Assembly: GCF_000317025.1 (NCBI RefSeq) | Contig: NC_019689.1 | Span: 3,139,501-3,203,500, forward strand | Direction of reading: 5' to 3' | DNA: 64,000 nucleotides | Source: Pleurocapsa sp. PCC 7327 | Lineage (GTDB): Bacteria; Cyanobacteriota; Cyanobacteriia; Cyanobacteriales; Microcystaceae | In this document: positions 11,041 to 19,851 of the stretch, one piece after another | Position numbering within the stretch: the stretch's first letter is position 1 | Layout of the letters: every line of letters starts with the position of its first letter | The notes under the pieces: generated by a model | Seen by the model: the letters and a program-made list of their open reading frames with translations, nothing else | Told to the model about the DNA's origin: nothing | The model's database searches: none | Translations under genes and position numbers: made by a program

Positions 11041-11385
11041 CGAGAATTCGCTCCTGTTGCGCTGCGATCGCCAATACTTCTGGAGCTTTAACACCTTGCA
11101 ACCTAGCAGCGAAGGCGGTTTAGAAATCAATTCTAGGCTCTCTTCTTCAAACACCTCACCCTGATTGACTGACAAATCTTTGTCCCCTCATCCCTAAATC
11201 CCTTCTCCTACAAGGGATGAAGGGACTTCAGGCCAAAGTCTTAAAAAGTCTTAAGTTGAAAGCTCTTCTCCCTCTCTGGGAGAGGGGTTGGGGTGAGGGC
11301 GATCTGAGTTTTGTCAGTCAACCAGCACCTCACCTGTTACGATTGCTTGATTCAAATCAGCATCAGCTTGGTAGCGAACAGTCAC
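11041..11385 (-). pseudogene. DUF5615 (PIN-like, putative toxin) pseudogene split by a MITE
   Basis: Reading the minus strand and skipping the inserted element at 11161-11334 gives a DUF5615-like protein in pieces. From GTG 11385 it reads VTVRYQADADLNQAIVTG; after a frame shift come RREPRIDF and then GVKAPEVLAIAAQQERILV, the family pattern (DADLNQAIVTG...EVLAIAA..RILVSHD). At least two in-frame stops and one frameshift are needed beyond the insertion, so the gene is dead. DUF5615 proteins are usually the putative toxin of small two-gene modules with a DUF433 partner; no partner was seen upstream. Found by translation after excising the repeat; the family name comes from remembered motifs. Confidence 0.65.
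11161..11325. mobile_element. MITE-like element, copy 1, with 9-bp target duplication
   Basis: A 165-bp element with imperfect terminal inverted repeats: left CTGATTGACTGACAAA, right end reverse-complementing to CTGGTTGACTGACAAA. Flanking it exactly is the 9-bp direct repeat CACCTCACC at 11152-11160 and 11326-11334, a target-site duplication. Internally it is a weak long palindrome rich in CCCTCTCC and GGGAGAGG and codes nothing. A second copy in the opposite orientation lies at 53589-53742. No transposase is present, so it must be mobilised in trans. A 9-bp duplication is compatible with IS4-group transposases (inference). Confidence 0.88.
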
Positions 11386-11450
11386 AATTCTACCTGCTGT
11401 CTTGCTGCCTTATTTGTGTAAAAGATAAAAATACTCGAAATCGATCGAAT

Positions 11451-11482
11451 TAAAAAAAGCACTCATAAATACTATGAGTGCT
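11451..11482 (-). terminator. Rho-independent terminator of the 71-residue peptide gene
   Basis: A perfect 10-bp stem AGCACTCATA / TATGAGTGCT with a 5-base loop (11458-11482). On the minus strand it is followed by a run of seven T residues. It lies about 48 bases beyond the stop of the small minus-strand gene at 11530-11745, which supports that gene being transcribed. Confidence 0.8.
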
Positions 11483-11529
11483 TCGATATCGGATTACTAG
11501 AAAACTTATAAATCTAGGATTAGCCTAAA

Positions 11530-11745
11530 TCACCAACGATAGTAATTCAAAGCTGCTCCATACATCCAACTACCATCTAAACCTACAGATTTAAGAAAGT
11601 CACCTGTAGATCTAAACAAACTAGCCGTAGGATCTGCAATATTCCAATAATCAATGTAACCACTATTAACATTACTAACATCTTCATCAGTCACTTCAGT
11701 CCAGAAAGATAAGTCTTCGCAAAAAGATAAGTCTTCAATTTTCAT
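11530..11745 (-). CDS. Small peptide with leader-like N terminus
   Basis: A 71-residue protein starting MKIEDLSFCEDLSFWTEV. It has an acidic, helical first half ending in DEDVSNVNSGY and an aromatic, Gly-rich second half (GSWMYGAALNYYRW). The N terminus resembles cyanobacterial bacteriocin/RiPP-like precursor leaders of the MKIxDLSF type that end near a small-residue pair; here the site would be N-S-G. No modification or C39-peptidase exporter gene is nearby. It has its own terminator and lies divergent to the large TpsA gene. The leader interpretation is tentative; the gene itself is likely real. Confidence 0.55.
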   Translation of the reverse strand: MKIEDLSFCEDLSFWTEVTDEDVSNVNSGYIDYWNIADPTASLFRSTGDFLKSVGLDGSWMYGAALNYYRW

Positions 11746-12045
11746 GATTAATTCCTAAGTTTTCAGTCATTGGAATTTAGAGAAAGATTGATATTAAATT
11801 AATCAATTACTCTATAGTGACAACAATAAAAGAAGAGAAAATTAAAAACATTAGCTTTTTCTGGGATGTTATTTGCCGAGCTTGACAATCGAGATTGCAC
11901 AAAAGTGTAAAGTCGCTAAATGCTGAAAACTTCTTAAGGAAACAGTGATTTGATTGAGAATCGCACTATGATTGGCGATTCCTAACAAAGACTTGACTCG
12001 AACGCTCAAAAACTTGCAAAATTCAGGAAAAGTCTGGAAAACGAT
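11746..12045. other. Divergent intergenic region upstream of tpsA
   Basis: Three hundred bases between the small peptide (minus) and the TpsA gene (plus), AT-rich, with no open frame of note. It holds an inverted repeat GAATCGC / GCGATTC at 11958-11964 and 11975-11981. Promoters for both flanking genes must lie here, but no convincing -35/-10 pair stands out. Confidence 0.4.
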
Positions 12046-15000
12046 ATGAAGAGAAATTTGGGTACCGTAGCTTTTACCTGGTTAGGTAGTCTGGCAGTTA
12101 GTGGCATATTAACCTTTAACTGCGATCGCGCGATCGCTCAAATCATCCCAGATAATACTTTGGGAAATGAAAGTTCTGTCGTTAATCCAATCGACCAACA
12201 AAACGAACGCATAGATGGCGGCGCAACTCGCGGAGAAAATCTCTTTCACAGCTTTCAAGAATTTAACGTCGGCGAAGGGAAAGGCGTTTATTTTGCCAAC
12301 CCAGGGGGAATTACCAACATCCTCTCTCGCGTCACTGGAGGCAATCCTTCCCACATTCTCGGTAGATTAGGAGTATTAGGAGGAGCGAATTTATTTTTGC
12401 TCAATACCAATGGAATATTATTCGGTTCTAATGCCAGTTTAGATATTTCCGGCTCATTTGTTGCTACTACGGCAGATGGTATCCAACTTGGAGAAAATGG
12501 ATTTTTTAGTGCCACTGAACCGCAAAAGAGTCGTTTACTCTCTGTCAGTCCTGGAGTAGCATTTTTCGAGCAAGCTGCTAATACGCCTGGGGTAATTGTT
12601 AATCGAGGAAATTTAGCAGTAGGTAAAGATTTGACTCTCTCGGCAGGAAATTTAGATTTACAAGGTCAATTGTTAGCTGGGGGGAATTTAACGCTGAAAG
12701 CATTGGATGCAGTAAAGATACGCGATAGTGCCCTCAATCCATTTGTTGCCGCAGCGAAAGGAGATTTAATCGTTCAAGGAAATCAAAAGGTTGATATCTT
12801 TGCCTTGAATCATCCGGCGAGTGGTTTGTTTTCTGGCAGAGATTTGGTGTTGCGGAGTGCCAATACAGTAGGCGGCGATGCACATTTTTGGAGTGGGGGG
12901 AATTTTCGCATTGAGCAGTTAGATGGAAATTTAGGGGATTTGTATAGTCCTCATGACCCCGTGATTCGCTCTCTTGGCGATGTCAGTTTTAATATTTACA
13001 GAGGCGCTTCCTTGCATATCTTAGCAGGAGGTTCGGTAAATATTGGTACTGTCATTATTACTGGAGCGGATGCAGGTACAGAAGGGGTTGATTTTCTTCA
13101 GGAAACGGTTCAGTTATCTAATGGCACCGAAATATCGATTAATGGTGGCATTCAACCGACTGTAGATATTCGCGCGGGGATAAAACCAGAAAAGATTGGT
13201 AGCGCTGGTATTATAGGGTTTAACTCCTTCACAGACTTTTTTATTAATAACTTCTTCTTACCTGAAACACCAACTCTTACTACTTCTCCAACAAGTGCAG
13301 ATATCACTATTGGTAGCGTTACCATGACTGCTCCCGATGGGTTAATTTTTATCACTAATCAGTATCAACCTAATAACGCGTTGGTAGGTGGAACGATTAA
13401 GCCTGGAAATCTAGCTACAGGGGATTTTCAGGGACAATTTTCTGGCAATAGTGGCTCAATTGTAGTTGACTCAAGAAAGAATATTACGCTCACTAACAGT
13501 TTTATTGACTCTTCTTCTAATTCTAGTGATGCTGGTAGTATTACCCTGATTGCCAATAAAGCGATTTCTCTTACTGATGGTGCCCTTATAGGTAATATCA
13601 CGTCAGGACAAGGTAATGCTGGAGATATTAATATTCAAGCTGAAACACTCTCTTTAAATAATGGAGCATCTATAGCAACTGGGACTGGAGAAACAAGTGA
13701 AGGAAATGGAGGGAATTTGACTATCAATGCTTCCGAATCGGTACAACTGGTTGGTGGTACTGGCGATGGTCAAAATTCGAGCAGCTTACTCACCAGCAGT
13801 TTGGGACAAGGAAACGGAGGAGATGTAACGATTAATACTCGACAATTGCTAGTAAAAGATGGAGCATTTATATCAACTAGCACTGGAGAAACAAGTGAAG
13901 GAAATGGAGGGAATTTGACTATCAATGCGTCTGAGTCGGTACAACTGAGTGGTACTGGTATTACTAACTTTGGTCAACAGTCAAGTTTTTTGACTGCTGG
14001 CACTAGAGGAAAAGGAAATGCTGGAGATATAACCCTTGCTACTAGACAACTGTTGTTAAAAGACGGAGCATCCATATCAACTACCACATTAAGGGATGGG
14101 AATGCTGGAAATTTGATCGTTAATGCGTCTGAGTCGGTACAACTGAGTGGTACTGGTATTACTAACTTTGGTCAACAGTCAAGTTTTTTGACTGCTGGCA
14201 CTGGAGGAAAAGGAAATGCTGGAGATATAACCCTTGCTACTAGACAACTGTTGTTAAAAGACGGGGCATCTATATCAACCACCACATTAGGCGAAGGACA
14301 GGGAGGAGATCTGAATGTCAATGCCTCCGAATCGGTTCAAGTCATTGGAATTAGCCCTTTTATAGTACGTCTTGACAATGGTGAAGAAGTTCAACTCATT
14401 AGTTCCTTGACCACCGGAACTCTAGGAAAAGAACGAGCGGGAGATTTGTCTATTACTACAGAGCAGTTACTGGTCAAAGACGGAGCATTTATATCTACTA
14501 GCACTGGAGGGGAAGGGAATGCAGGTAAGTTAACAGTCAATGCTTCTGAATCGGTACAACTGATCGGCGCTGGTACCACTATCAATGGTCAATCACCGAG
14601 TAAGTTGAACACTAAAACTGTTGGAAAAGGGAAGGCAGGAGAGTTGACCATAAATACTGGTCAGTTGCTCGTTCAAGATGGGGCAGGCATTGTTGCTGAT
14701 ACTATTAGCGAAGGAGAGGGAGGAAATTTGACAGTTAATGCCTCCGACTCAGTGCAATTAATTGGAACTTCTCGTGATGGTGAGACTTCCAGTAACTTAA
14801 GCACTGCTGCTGGGAAAACAGGAAACGCAGGGAATATAAACCTAACTACTAGACAATTGCTACTTCAAGATGGAGGAGTCATTTCAACCTCTACTTTAGG
14901 AGAAGGGAGTGCAGGCAATTTAATGATTAATGCTTCTGACTCTGTGCAACTAATTGGGACTTCAGCTAATGGTACGCTTAGTGGTTTGTTGATAACTATC

Positions 15001-16095
15001 ACTTTAGGAAAAGGAAATGCAGGAGATTTAAACCTCACTACCGCTCAATTATTTCTTCAAAATGGAGCTGAAATCACGACAGAAACCCAAGGGGAAGGAA
15101 ACGCGGGAAATTTGACAGTGAATGCTTCCGAATTAGTTAAACTAAGCGGTTTCAGAGCTAGAGATGGAAAGCCTACTCTTTTAACCACTGAAACCCAAGG
15201 TTCGGGAAATGCAGGTATCTTAAATGTTACTACCGAACAATTGCTAATTGAAGATGGAGCCAGTATCTCAGCTGCTACCACATCTAGCTCTACAGGAAAA
15301 GGCGGAAATGTTAACCTTCAAACTAGCTCTCTAACTCTAATTAATAACGCTCAAATTAGTGCCCTTTCCCAAGGACAAAATAATGCAGGCACGATTACGA
15401 TTAATGCTAAAGATGCGATCGCGCTAACCAATAGCGACATTACCACATCAAGCGATCGCGCTTCAGGTGGTGCGATTAATCTTACCGCTCAAGATATTGG
15501 CCTTCGCGGAGACAGCGATATCCGAACTAACGTTGCTAGCGGTACGGGTGGCGGCGGCGATATCACTTTGAGTGCTAATTCGATTTTGGCTTACGACGAT
15601 AGCGATATTCTTGCCTTTGCTCGCGATGGCAGGGGAGGCAACATTACTCTCGCTACTCCGGTTTTCTTCGGTTCTCGCTTCCAAAGCGCACCCGAAGGCA
15701 CTGACCCAAATACGCTAGATGGTAACGATCGCGTCGATATCAATGCTAGTGGTGCCGTTGCTGGAGCCATTAACTTACCCGATCTCACCTTTCTTCAAAA
15801 TAGCATTACAGAATTACCAGAAAATGTCATCGATCCTGAAAGTTTAATTGCCAATAGTTGCGTAGTGCCAAACCGAAAGCAAGCAGGGACTTTCATCTTT
15901 ACGGGTTCGGGTGGCTTACCCGTCCGTCCCGGAGATGCTTCGATTTCGTCCTATCCAACGGGAGAAGTGCGGACTGTTCCCAACAATGAATCAGGGAAAG
16001 ATTCTTGGCAAATTGGCGATCCCATTGTCGAAGCGCAAGGCGTGTATCGACTTCCCAACGGACGTTACCTTATGAGTCGCCAGTGTTCTAGATAG
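12046..16095 (+). CDS. TPS exoprotein, filamentous-haemagglutinin N-terminal domain (TpsA)
   Basis: A 1349-residue secreted beta-helix protein. The signal peptide is MKRNLGTVAFTWLGSLAVSG..., cut near AIAQ. The TPS secretion domain covers about residues 35-160 (LFHSFQEFNVGEGKGVYF, LFLLNTNGILFGSNA). The body has beta-solenoid repeats of the type GNAGDLTLTTRQLLVKDGA / SISTSTLGEGNGGNLTVNAS with a 66-residue period over roughly residues 530-1090. The C terminus (FIFTGSGGLPVRPGD, then YRLPNGRYLMSRQCSR) is shared in kind with the second TpsA gene near 61.4 kb. It would be exported through a TpsB barrel; the candidate downstream is broken. Role: adhesion or sheath component (family inference). Confidence 0.92.
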   Translation: MKRNLGTVAFTWLGSLAVSGILTFNCDRAIAQIIPDNTLGNESSVVNPIDQQNERIDGGATRGENLFHSFQEFNVGEGKGVYFANPGGITNILSRVTGGNPSHILGRLGVLGGANLFLLNTNGILFGSNASLDISGSFVATTADGIQLGENGFFSATEPQKSRLLSVSPGVAFFEQAANTPGVIVNRGNLAVGKDLTLSAGNLDLQGQLLAGGNLTLKALDAVKIRDSALNPFVAAAKGDLIVQGNQKVDIFALNHPASGLFSGRDLVLRSANTVGGDAHFWSGGNFRIEQLDGNLGDLYSPHDPVIRSLGDVSFNIYRGASLHILAGGSVNIGTVIITGADAGTEGVDFLQETVQLSNGTEISINGGIQPTVDIRAGIKPEKIGSAGIIGFNSFTDFFINNFFLPETPTLTTSPTSADITIGSVTMTAPDGLIFITNQYQPNNALVGGTIKPGNLATGDFQGQFSGNSGSIVVDSRKNITLTNSFIDSSSNSSDAGSITLIANKAISLTDGALIGNITSGQGNAGDINIQAETLSLNNGASIATGTGETSEGNGGNLTINASESVQLVGGTGDGQNSSSLLTSSLGQGNGGDVTINTRQLLVKDGAFISTSTGETSEGNGGNLTINASESVQLSGTGITNFGQQSSFLTAGTRGKGNAGDITLATRQLLLKDGASISTTTLRDGNAGNLIVNASESVQLSGTGITNFGQQSSFLTAGTGGKGNAGDITLATRQLLLKDGASISTTTLGEGQGGDLNVNASESVQVIGISPFIVRLDNGEEVQLISSLTTGTLGKERAGDLSITTEQLLVKDGAFISTSTGGEGNAGKLTVNASESVQLIGAGTTINGQSPSKLNTKTVGKGKAGELTINTGQLLVQDGAGIVADTISEGEGGNLTVNASDSVQLIGTSRDGETSSNLSTAAGKTGNAGNINLTTRQLLLQDGGVISTSTLGEGSAGNLMINASDSVQLIGTSANGTLSGLLITITLGKGNAGDLNLTTAQLFLQNGAEITTETQGEGNAGNLTVNASELVKLSGFRARDGKPTLLTTETQGSGNAGILNVTTEQLLIEDGASISAATTSSSTGKGGNVNLQTSSLTLINNAQISALSQGQNNAGTITINAKDAIALTNSDITTSSDRASGGAINLTAQDIGLRGDSDIRTNVASGTGGGGDITLSANSILAYDDSDILAFARDGRGGNITLATPVFFGSRFQSAPEGTDPNTLDGNDRVDINASGAVAGAINLPDLTFLQNSITELPENVIDPESLIANSCVVPNRKQAGTFIFTGSGGLPVRPGDASISSYPTGEVRTVPNNESGKDSWQIGDPIVEAQGVYRLPNGRYLMSRQCSR
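13684..14290 (+). repeat. 198-bp (66-codon) internal tandem repeats in tpsA
   Basis: The phrase ACTGGAGAAACAAGTGAAGG occurs at 13684 and 13882, exactly 198 bases apart. A second near-identical block begins with AATGCGTCTGAG at 13924 and again at 14122, also 198 apart, with only a handful of substitutions through about 14290. The identity at DNA level points to recent duplication or gene conversion within the beta-helix coding region. Confidence 0.85.
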
Positions 16096-16131
16096 CATCT
16101 ACAACCACAAAAAAACAATAGCGATCGCGGC

Positions 16132-16160
16132 GAGGTTCAGAAAATGAGCCTCTTTTTTTT
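16132..16160 (+). terminator. Rho-independent terminator after tpsA
   Basis: Stem GAGGTTCA / TGAGCCTC (16132-16139 and 16145-16152, one G-T pair) with a 5-base loop, followed directly by eight T residues. It lies 37 bases after the tpsA stop, so the downstream subtilase needs its own promoter. Confidence 0.8.
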
Positions 16161-16359
16161 ATTGCAATTCACCTTACAGTTTTCGGCAATCCTTTTTTCA
16201 AAAATCTGAAATTAAAATTACCTTCTTCAGGCCTCATTTTGACAAAAAAACTAATGAATTGGCTTATCTAAGTTTTTATTATCAAAATCAAATCCTAAAA
16301 AACTTTGATGAGTGAAAAGTCAAGTTTTCTAGTAATTTTTACAAAGGAGAAAAGTCAAA

Positions 16360-17811
16360 ATGGTCTATAGTAGCAGTAATGGTTATGGATTCGTCAATGC
16401 TGCTGCCGCCGTAGCCGCCGCGATCGGTCAAGCCCCCTTTCCTAACGTTGAAGATCCATATTATCCCGACGGCAGCGTCTACGGTGAGGATTGGGGCATT
16501 AATATGGTTAACGCCCCGGAAGCATGGTTGCAAGGATATACGGGTCAGGGAGTTACAGTAGCCGTTCTTGATACTGGGGTCGATCTTAACCATCCCGACC
16601 TAGCAAGCAACATCTGGACAAATATCGATGAAATTGCCGATAACGGCTTCGATGACGACGGGAATGGTTACGTCGATGACGTTTACGGCTGGAACTTTTT
16701 TTATGGTAGTAACAACACATGGGACGCAAACGGACACGGGACTCACGTCGCAGGAACGATCGCGGCTGTGGATAATGAGTACGGCACGACTGGGGTTGCT
16801 CCCAATGCCAAAATTATGCCTATTCAAGTTCTTCCTGATACTAACGGCGAACAAGAAAGATATTCAGACACGTTAACCCAAGGCATTTATTATGCTGTCA
16901 ATAATGGAGCGAGGGTGCTGAACCTCAGTCTGGGCTCGCGTAATCGCTTTAGTGCTAATGAACAAGCTGCCATTGAATATGCGAGTCAACAAGGATGCAT
17001 TGTCGTGATGGCGGCTGGTAACGGTGATGAATATGGTAATCCTTACCCCACGCCAATATTTCCTGCCTATTTGGCTAGCAATTGGGGTGTGGCTGTTGGG
17101 GCAGTCGATAGTTCGTACTACCAATACTACGATCGCGCGGGAGACAACCCGCTCGTCTATGTCACTGCACCAGGAGTCGGTATTTATTCTACCGCTCCTG
17201 ATGAATACGTTTTCGGGGGCTACCAGTACCTAGACGGCACGTCAATGGCAACGCCTCACGTAGCAGGTGTCGTCGCTCTCATGCTCTCTGCTAATCCCAA
17301 TTTAACCGATGCCGATGTACGCAATATTCTTGCTACGACTTCATCGAATTCATTGCTTTCATCTTTGTCGTCACTCGACACCCCTATCTATGGATTTGAG
17401 AACACAAGCCAATCAGGAACCCATGTTTATGTTGGTTCAGAGGAACGCCAGAGTATCTTACAAAACTGCCCCAACTTTGATGAAGATGGTTTTGCTTTTC
17501 CTGTTGGTGTCGCTCCCGGCGATGACTTAGTACCTTTGTATCGTTCCCAAAACGCTAGCGTACCGCAAACCTATCCCTACGTTGGTGAAGCAGAACGTCA
17601 AAATATCTTGCAAAACAATCCGAATTTTGTCGAAGAAGATCTTGCTTTTTACGCTTACGGGGCAGGCTCTAACCTGGGTGCGCCAATCGATCGTTTCCAA
17701 AATCCCCTTGTACCAGGCACGTATTTTTATGCCAACGAAGCGGAACGCCAGTCTCTTCTCGCTAACCCTAGCCATGTCGAAGCAGATCTTGCTTTTGAAG
17801 TTGGAATTTAG
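16360..17811 (+). CDS. S8 family subtilisin-like serine peptidase with C-terminal DUF5648-like repeats
   Basis: A 483-residue subtilase. The catalytic triad is Asp71 (VAVLDTGVDLNHPDL), His126 (NGHGTHVAGTIAA) and Ser295 (DGTSMATPHVAG), with oxyanion Asn221 (AAGNGDE). After the catalytic domain (about 48-335) come three imperfect 45-residue repeats with the pattern GTHVYVGSEERQSIL...FDEDGFAFPV, resembling the DUF5648 surface-protein repeat. AAAGGAG stands before ATG 16360. No classical signal peptide is visible, common in cyanobacterial relatives. It sits between tpsA and the tpsB pseudogene, so a role in processing the exoprotein is possible but unproven. Confidence 0.92.
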   Translation: MVYSSSNGYGFVNAAAAVAAAIGQAPFPNVEDPYYPDGSVYGEDWGINMVNAPEAWLQGYTGQGVTVAVLDTGVDLNHPDLASNIWTNIDEIADNGFDDDGNGYVDDVYGWNFFYGSNNTWDANGHGTHVAGTIAAVDNEYGTTGVAPNAKIMPIQVLPDTNGEQERYSDTLTQGIYYAVNNGARVLNLSLGSRNRFSANEQAAIEYASQQGCIVVMAAGNGDEYGNPYPTPIFPAYLASNWGVAVGAVDSSYYQYYDRAGDNPLVYVTAPGVGIYSTAPDEYVFGGYQYLDGTSMATPHVAGVVALMLSANPNLTDADVRNILATTSSNSLLSSLSSLDTPIYGFENTSQSGTHVYVGSEERQSILQNCPNFDEDGFAFPVGVAPGDDLVPLYRSQNASVPQTYPYVGEAERQNILQNNPNFVEEDLAFYAYGAGSNLGAPIDRFQNPLVPGTYFYANEAERQSLLANPSHVEADLAFEVGI

Positions 17812-17860
17812 TTTTTGCGATCGCACCGCACCTATCTTGCGTCATCTCCCTGTACTGTAA

Positions 17861-17933
17861 CATCCTCCTGCGCTAAATCAAAGCTTATAGCGCAGGCTTC
17901 CCAATCTCGCGATCGGGCATTCCTAGTTATTTC
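17861..17933 (+). mobile_element. Relic or solo end of the structured element seen at 45.25 kb
   Basis: Begins CATCCTCC, forms a hairpin with stem CTGCGCTA / TAGCGCAG, and ends GGGCATTCCTAGTTATTTC. The element at 45252-45313 has the same framework: CATCCTC, hairpin, GCTTCC, then GGCATTCCTAGTTATTTC. The hairpin arms differ in sequence but both pair, as expected if structure is conserved. Only the end is present here; the downstream structured part is absent. Confidence 0.55.
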
Positions 17934-18029
17934 TATAAAAACAGCTTTTATAAGCTTTTTTTTGATTAAGATTAATTTGAATTAAATCGGATATTTACTG
18001 GATATATCTAGAAATTTTCTCTAGCCTTG

Positions 18030-19706
18030 ATGTGGTTTACTATTTTAAATTTTTTTAGTCTTGTTATCTTACTCAGTATTCCTTTAAAGGCGATCGCTCA
18101 ATTGCCTCCACCCGTTCCCGAAACCTTTCCTCAACGTCTGCCAACTGAACCTCCTTCCTCACCACCAAAACCTAATCTGCAAACCCCTTCTCCTTCCCAG
18201 GCTTCTGAGTGTATTTCTCCCGCCACTGATGACGATCGCTTTTTAGTTAAAAAAGTGGAGATACTTAGCAGTACAGTTTTACAAGAAGAAATTGCCGCTT
18301 TAATTAAACCTTTTGAAAATACTCAAGTAACGTTTGAAGAATTACTTTGTCTGCGCTCTAAAATTACCGAACTCTATGTTGACAACGGCTACATTAACTC
18401 TGGGGCTTTTTTGCCCAGCAATCAAGACCTCAACAGCGGGATCGTCCAAATTCAAGTCGTTGAAGGCAAGCTAGAGAAGATTGAAGTTAATGGACTGAAT
18501 CGCCTACAAGAAGGATACGTGCGATCGCGTCTCGAACGAGGCACAGATCGACCCTTAAACCAACAACGCTTAGAAGAAACCCTACAACTCCTACAATTAG
18601 ACCCGCTATTAGAACAAGTCAATGCCGAATTAACAGCGGGTAGCACGCCAGGACAAAGTATTTTAATTGTTAACCTTAAAGAAGCTCCAGCTTTTCACGG
18701 CAGCATTGCTATAGATAATTATCGCGCTCCTAGTATTGGTTCTATACAAGGTAGTCTATTAGTCTCTCATGATAATTTATTGGGGTTTGGCGATCGCCTC
18801 AGTGCTGAATACGGGTTAACCGATGATGAAGGACTCAGTATTTTAGATATCAGATATTCCATCCCCGTCAATGCCCTCGACGGAACTATTGACTTGCGTT
18901 TTGAGAATAGCGACAGCAATATTGTCGAAGAAGAATTTGATGAGTTTGATATTAGTAGCGAGACGCAGACGATTTCTTTTGGTTTTCGCCAACCAATTGT
19001 AAAAACGCCAGATAATGAATTAGCTTTGGGCATAGCTTTAGATCTGCGTCGCAGTCAAACCTTTTTACTCGACCGACCGTTTTCGTTTTCAATTGGTGCC
19101 GAACAAGGAGAATCAAATGTGACGGCAATTCGATTTTTCCAAGAATGGGTAGATCGCAGTCCCACTAATGTAATAGCTGCCCGCTCTCAGTTTAGTATTG
19201 GAATTGATGCGTTTGGGGCAACGATTAACGATTCGGGTACGGATGGAAGCTTTTTTAGCTAGCAGGGACAGTTTCAATGGGTACAGCAATTGTCGCCAAG
19301 AATTTTGTTGCTGACGCGATTTGATGCTCAACTGACCCCAGATTCTTTATTATCGCCAGAACGATTCAGTCTCGGTGGTGTGGATACGGTAAGGGGGTAC
19401 GTTCAAAATCAATTGGTAGCAGATAATGGCATTCTCGGTTCGATAGAACTCCGCATTCCCCTTACTGCCGACCCTAATTTGCTACAGTTGACTCCTTTTG
19501 TTGATGTCGGGACGGGTTGGAACGAGCGAGCGCCTGACCCCGATCCATCTACCCTTGTTGGTATAGGACTAGGTTTGCGCTTGTTGCTCGATAATAGCTT
19601 AAGTTTGCGCCTCGACTACGGAATTCCTTTAATTTCTATCGATAACAAAGGCGATTCATTACAAGACGATGGATTCTACTTTTCCTTGCGCTACCAGCCT
19701 TTTTAA
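18030..19706 (+). pseudogene. TpsB outer-membrane transporter (ShlB/FhaC/HecB family), interrupted by an in-frame TAG
   Basis: The frame reads from ATG 18030 to 19706 with one stop, TAG at 19260-19262. The N-terminal part has a signal peptide (ILNFFSLVILLSIPLKAIAQ), a Pro-rich linker and a POTRA domain (FLVKKVEILSSTVLQEEI ... VEGKLEKIEVNGL). The barrel follows, with the FhaC-type block ERFSLGGVDTVRGY after the stop and the terminal aromatic FYFSLRYQPF. Around the stop the product reads GSFFS-stop-QGQFQWVQQLSP, where relatives usually have Trp (FSWRGQ), so one TGG to TAG change explains it. Without readthrough the product lacks the last half of the barrel. A sequencing error cannot be excluded. 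Confidence 0.88.
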
Positions 19707-19851
19707 CCTAAGTAACCTGAGTTTGGGTTAAGCAGATTGAGGTAAAAGCCAGTTAAGACGAAGGCTAGGCTTTTTAGGTTGGTGGCAATAATAAGAAGAC
19801 ATTCTTTAAATATCCTTATTCGTCCGGCTAAATCCCAAAATAGCGATCGCG

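Noticed and set aside
11217-11453. Plus-strand frame of 78 residues
   Set aside because: It runs through the MITE and the DUF5615 remnant and has repeat-like, non-protein composition.
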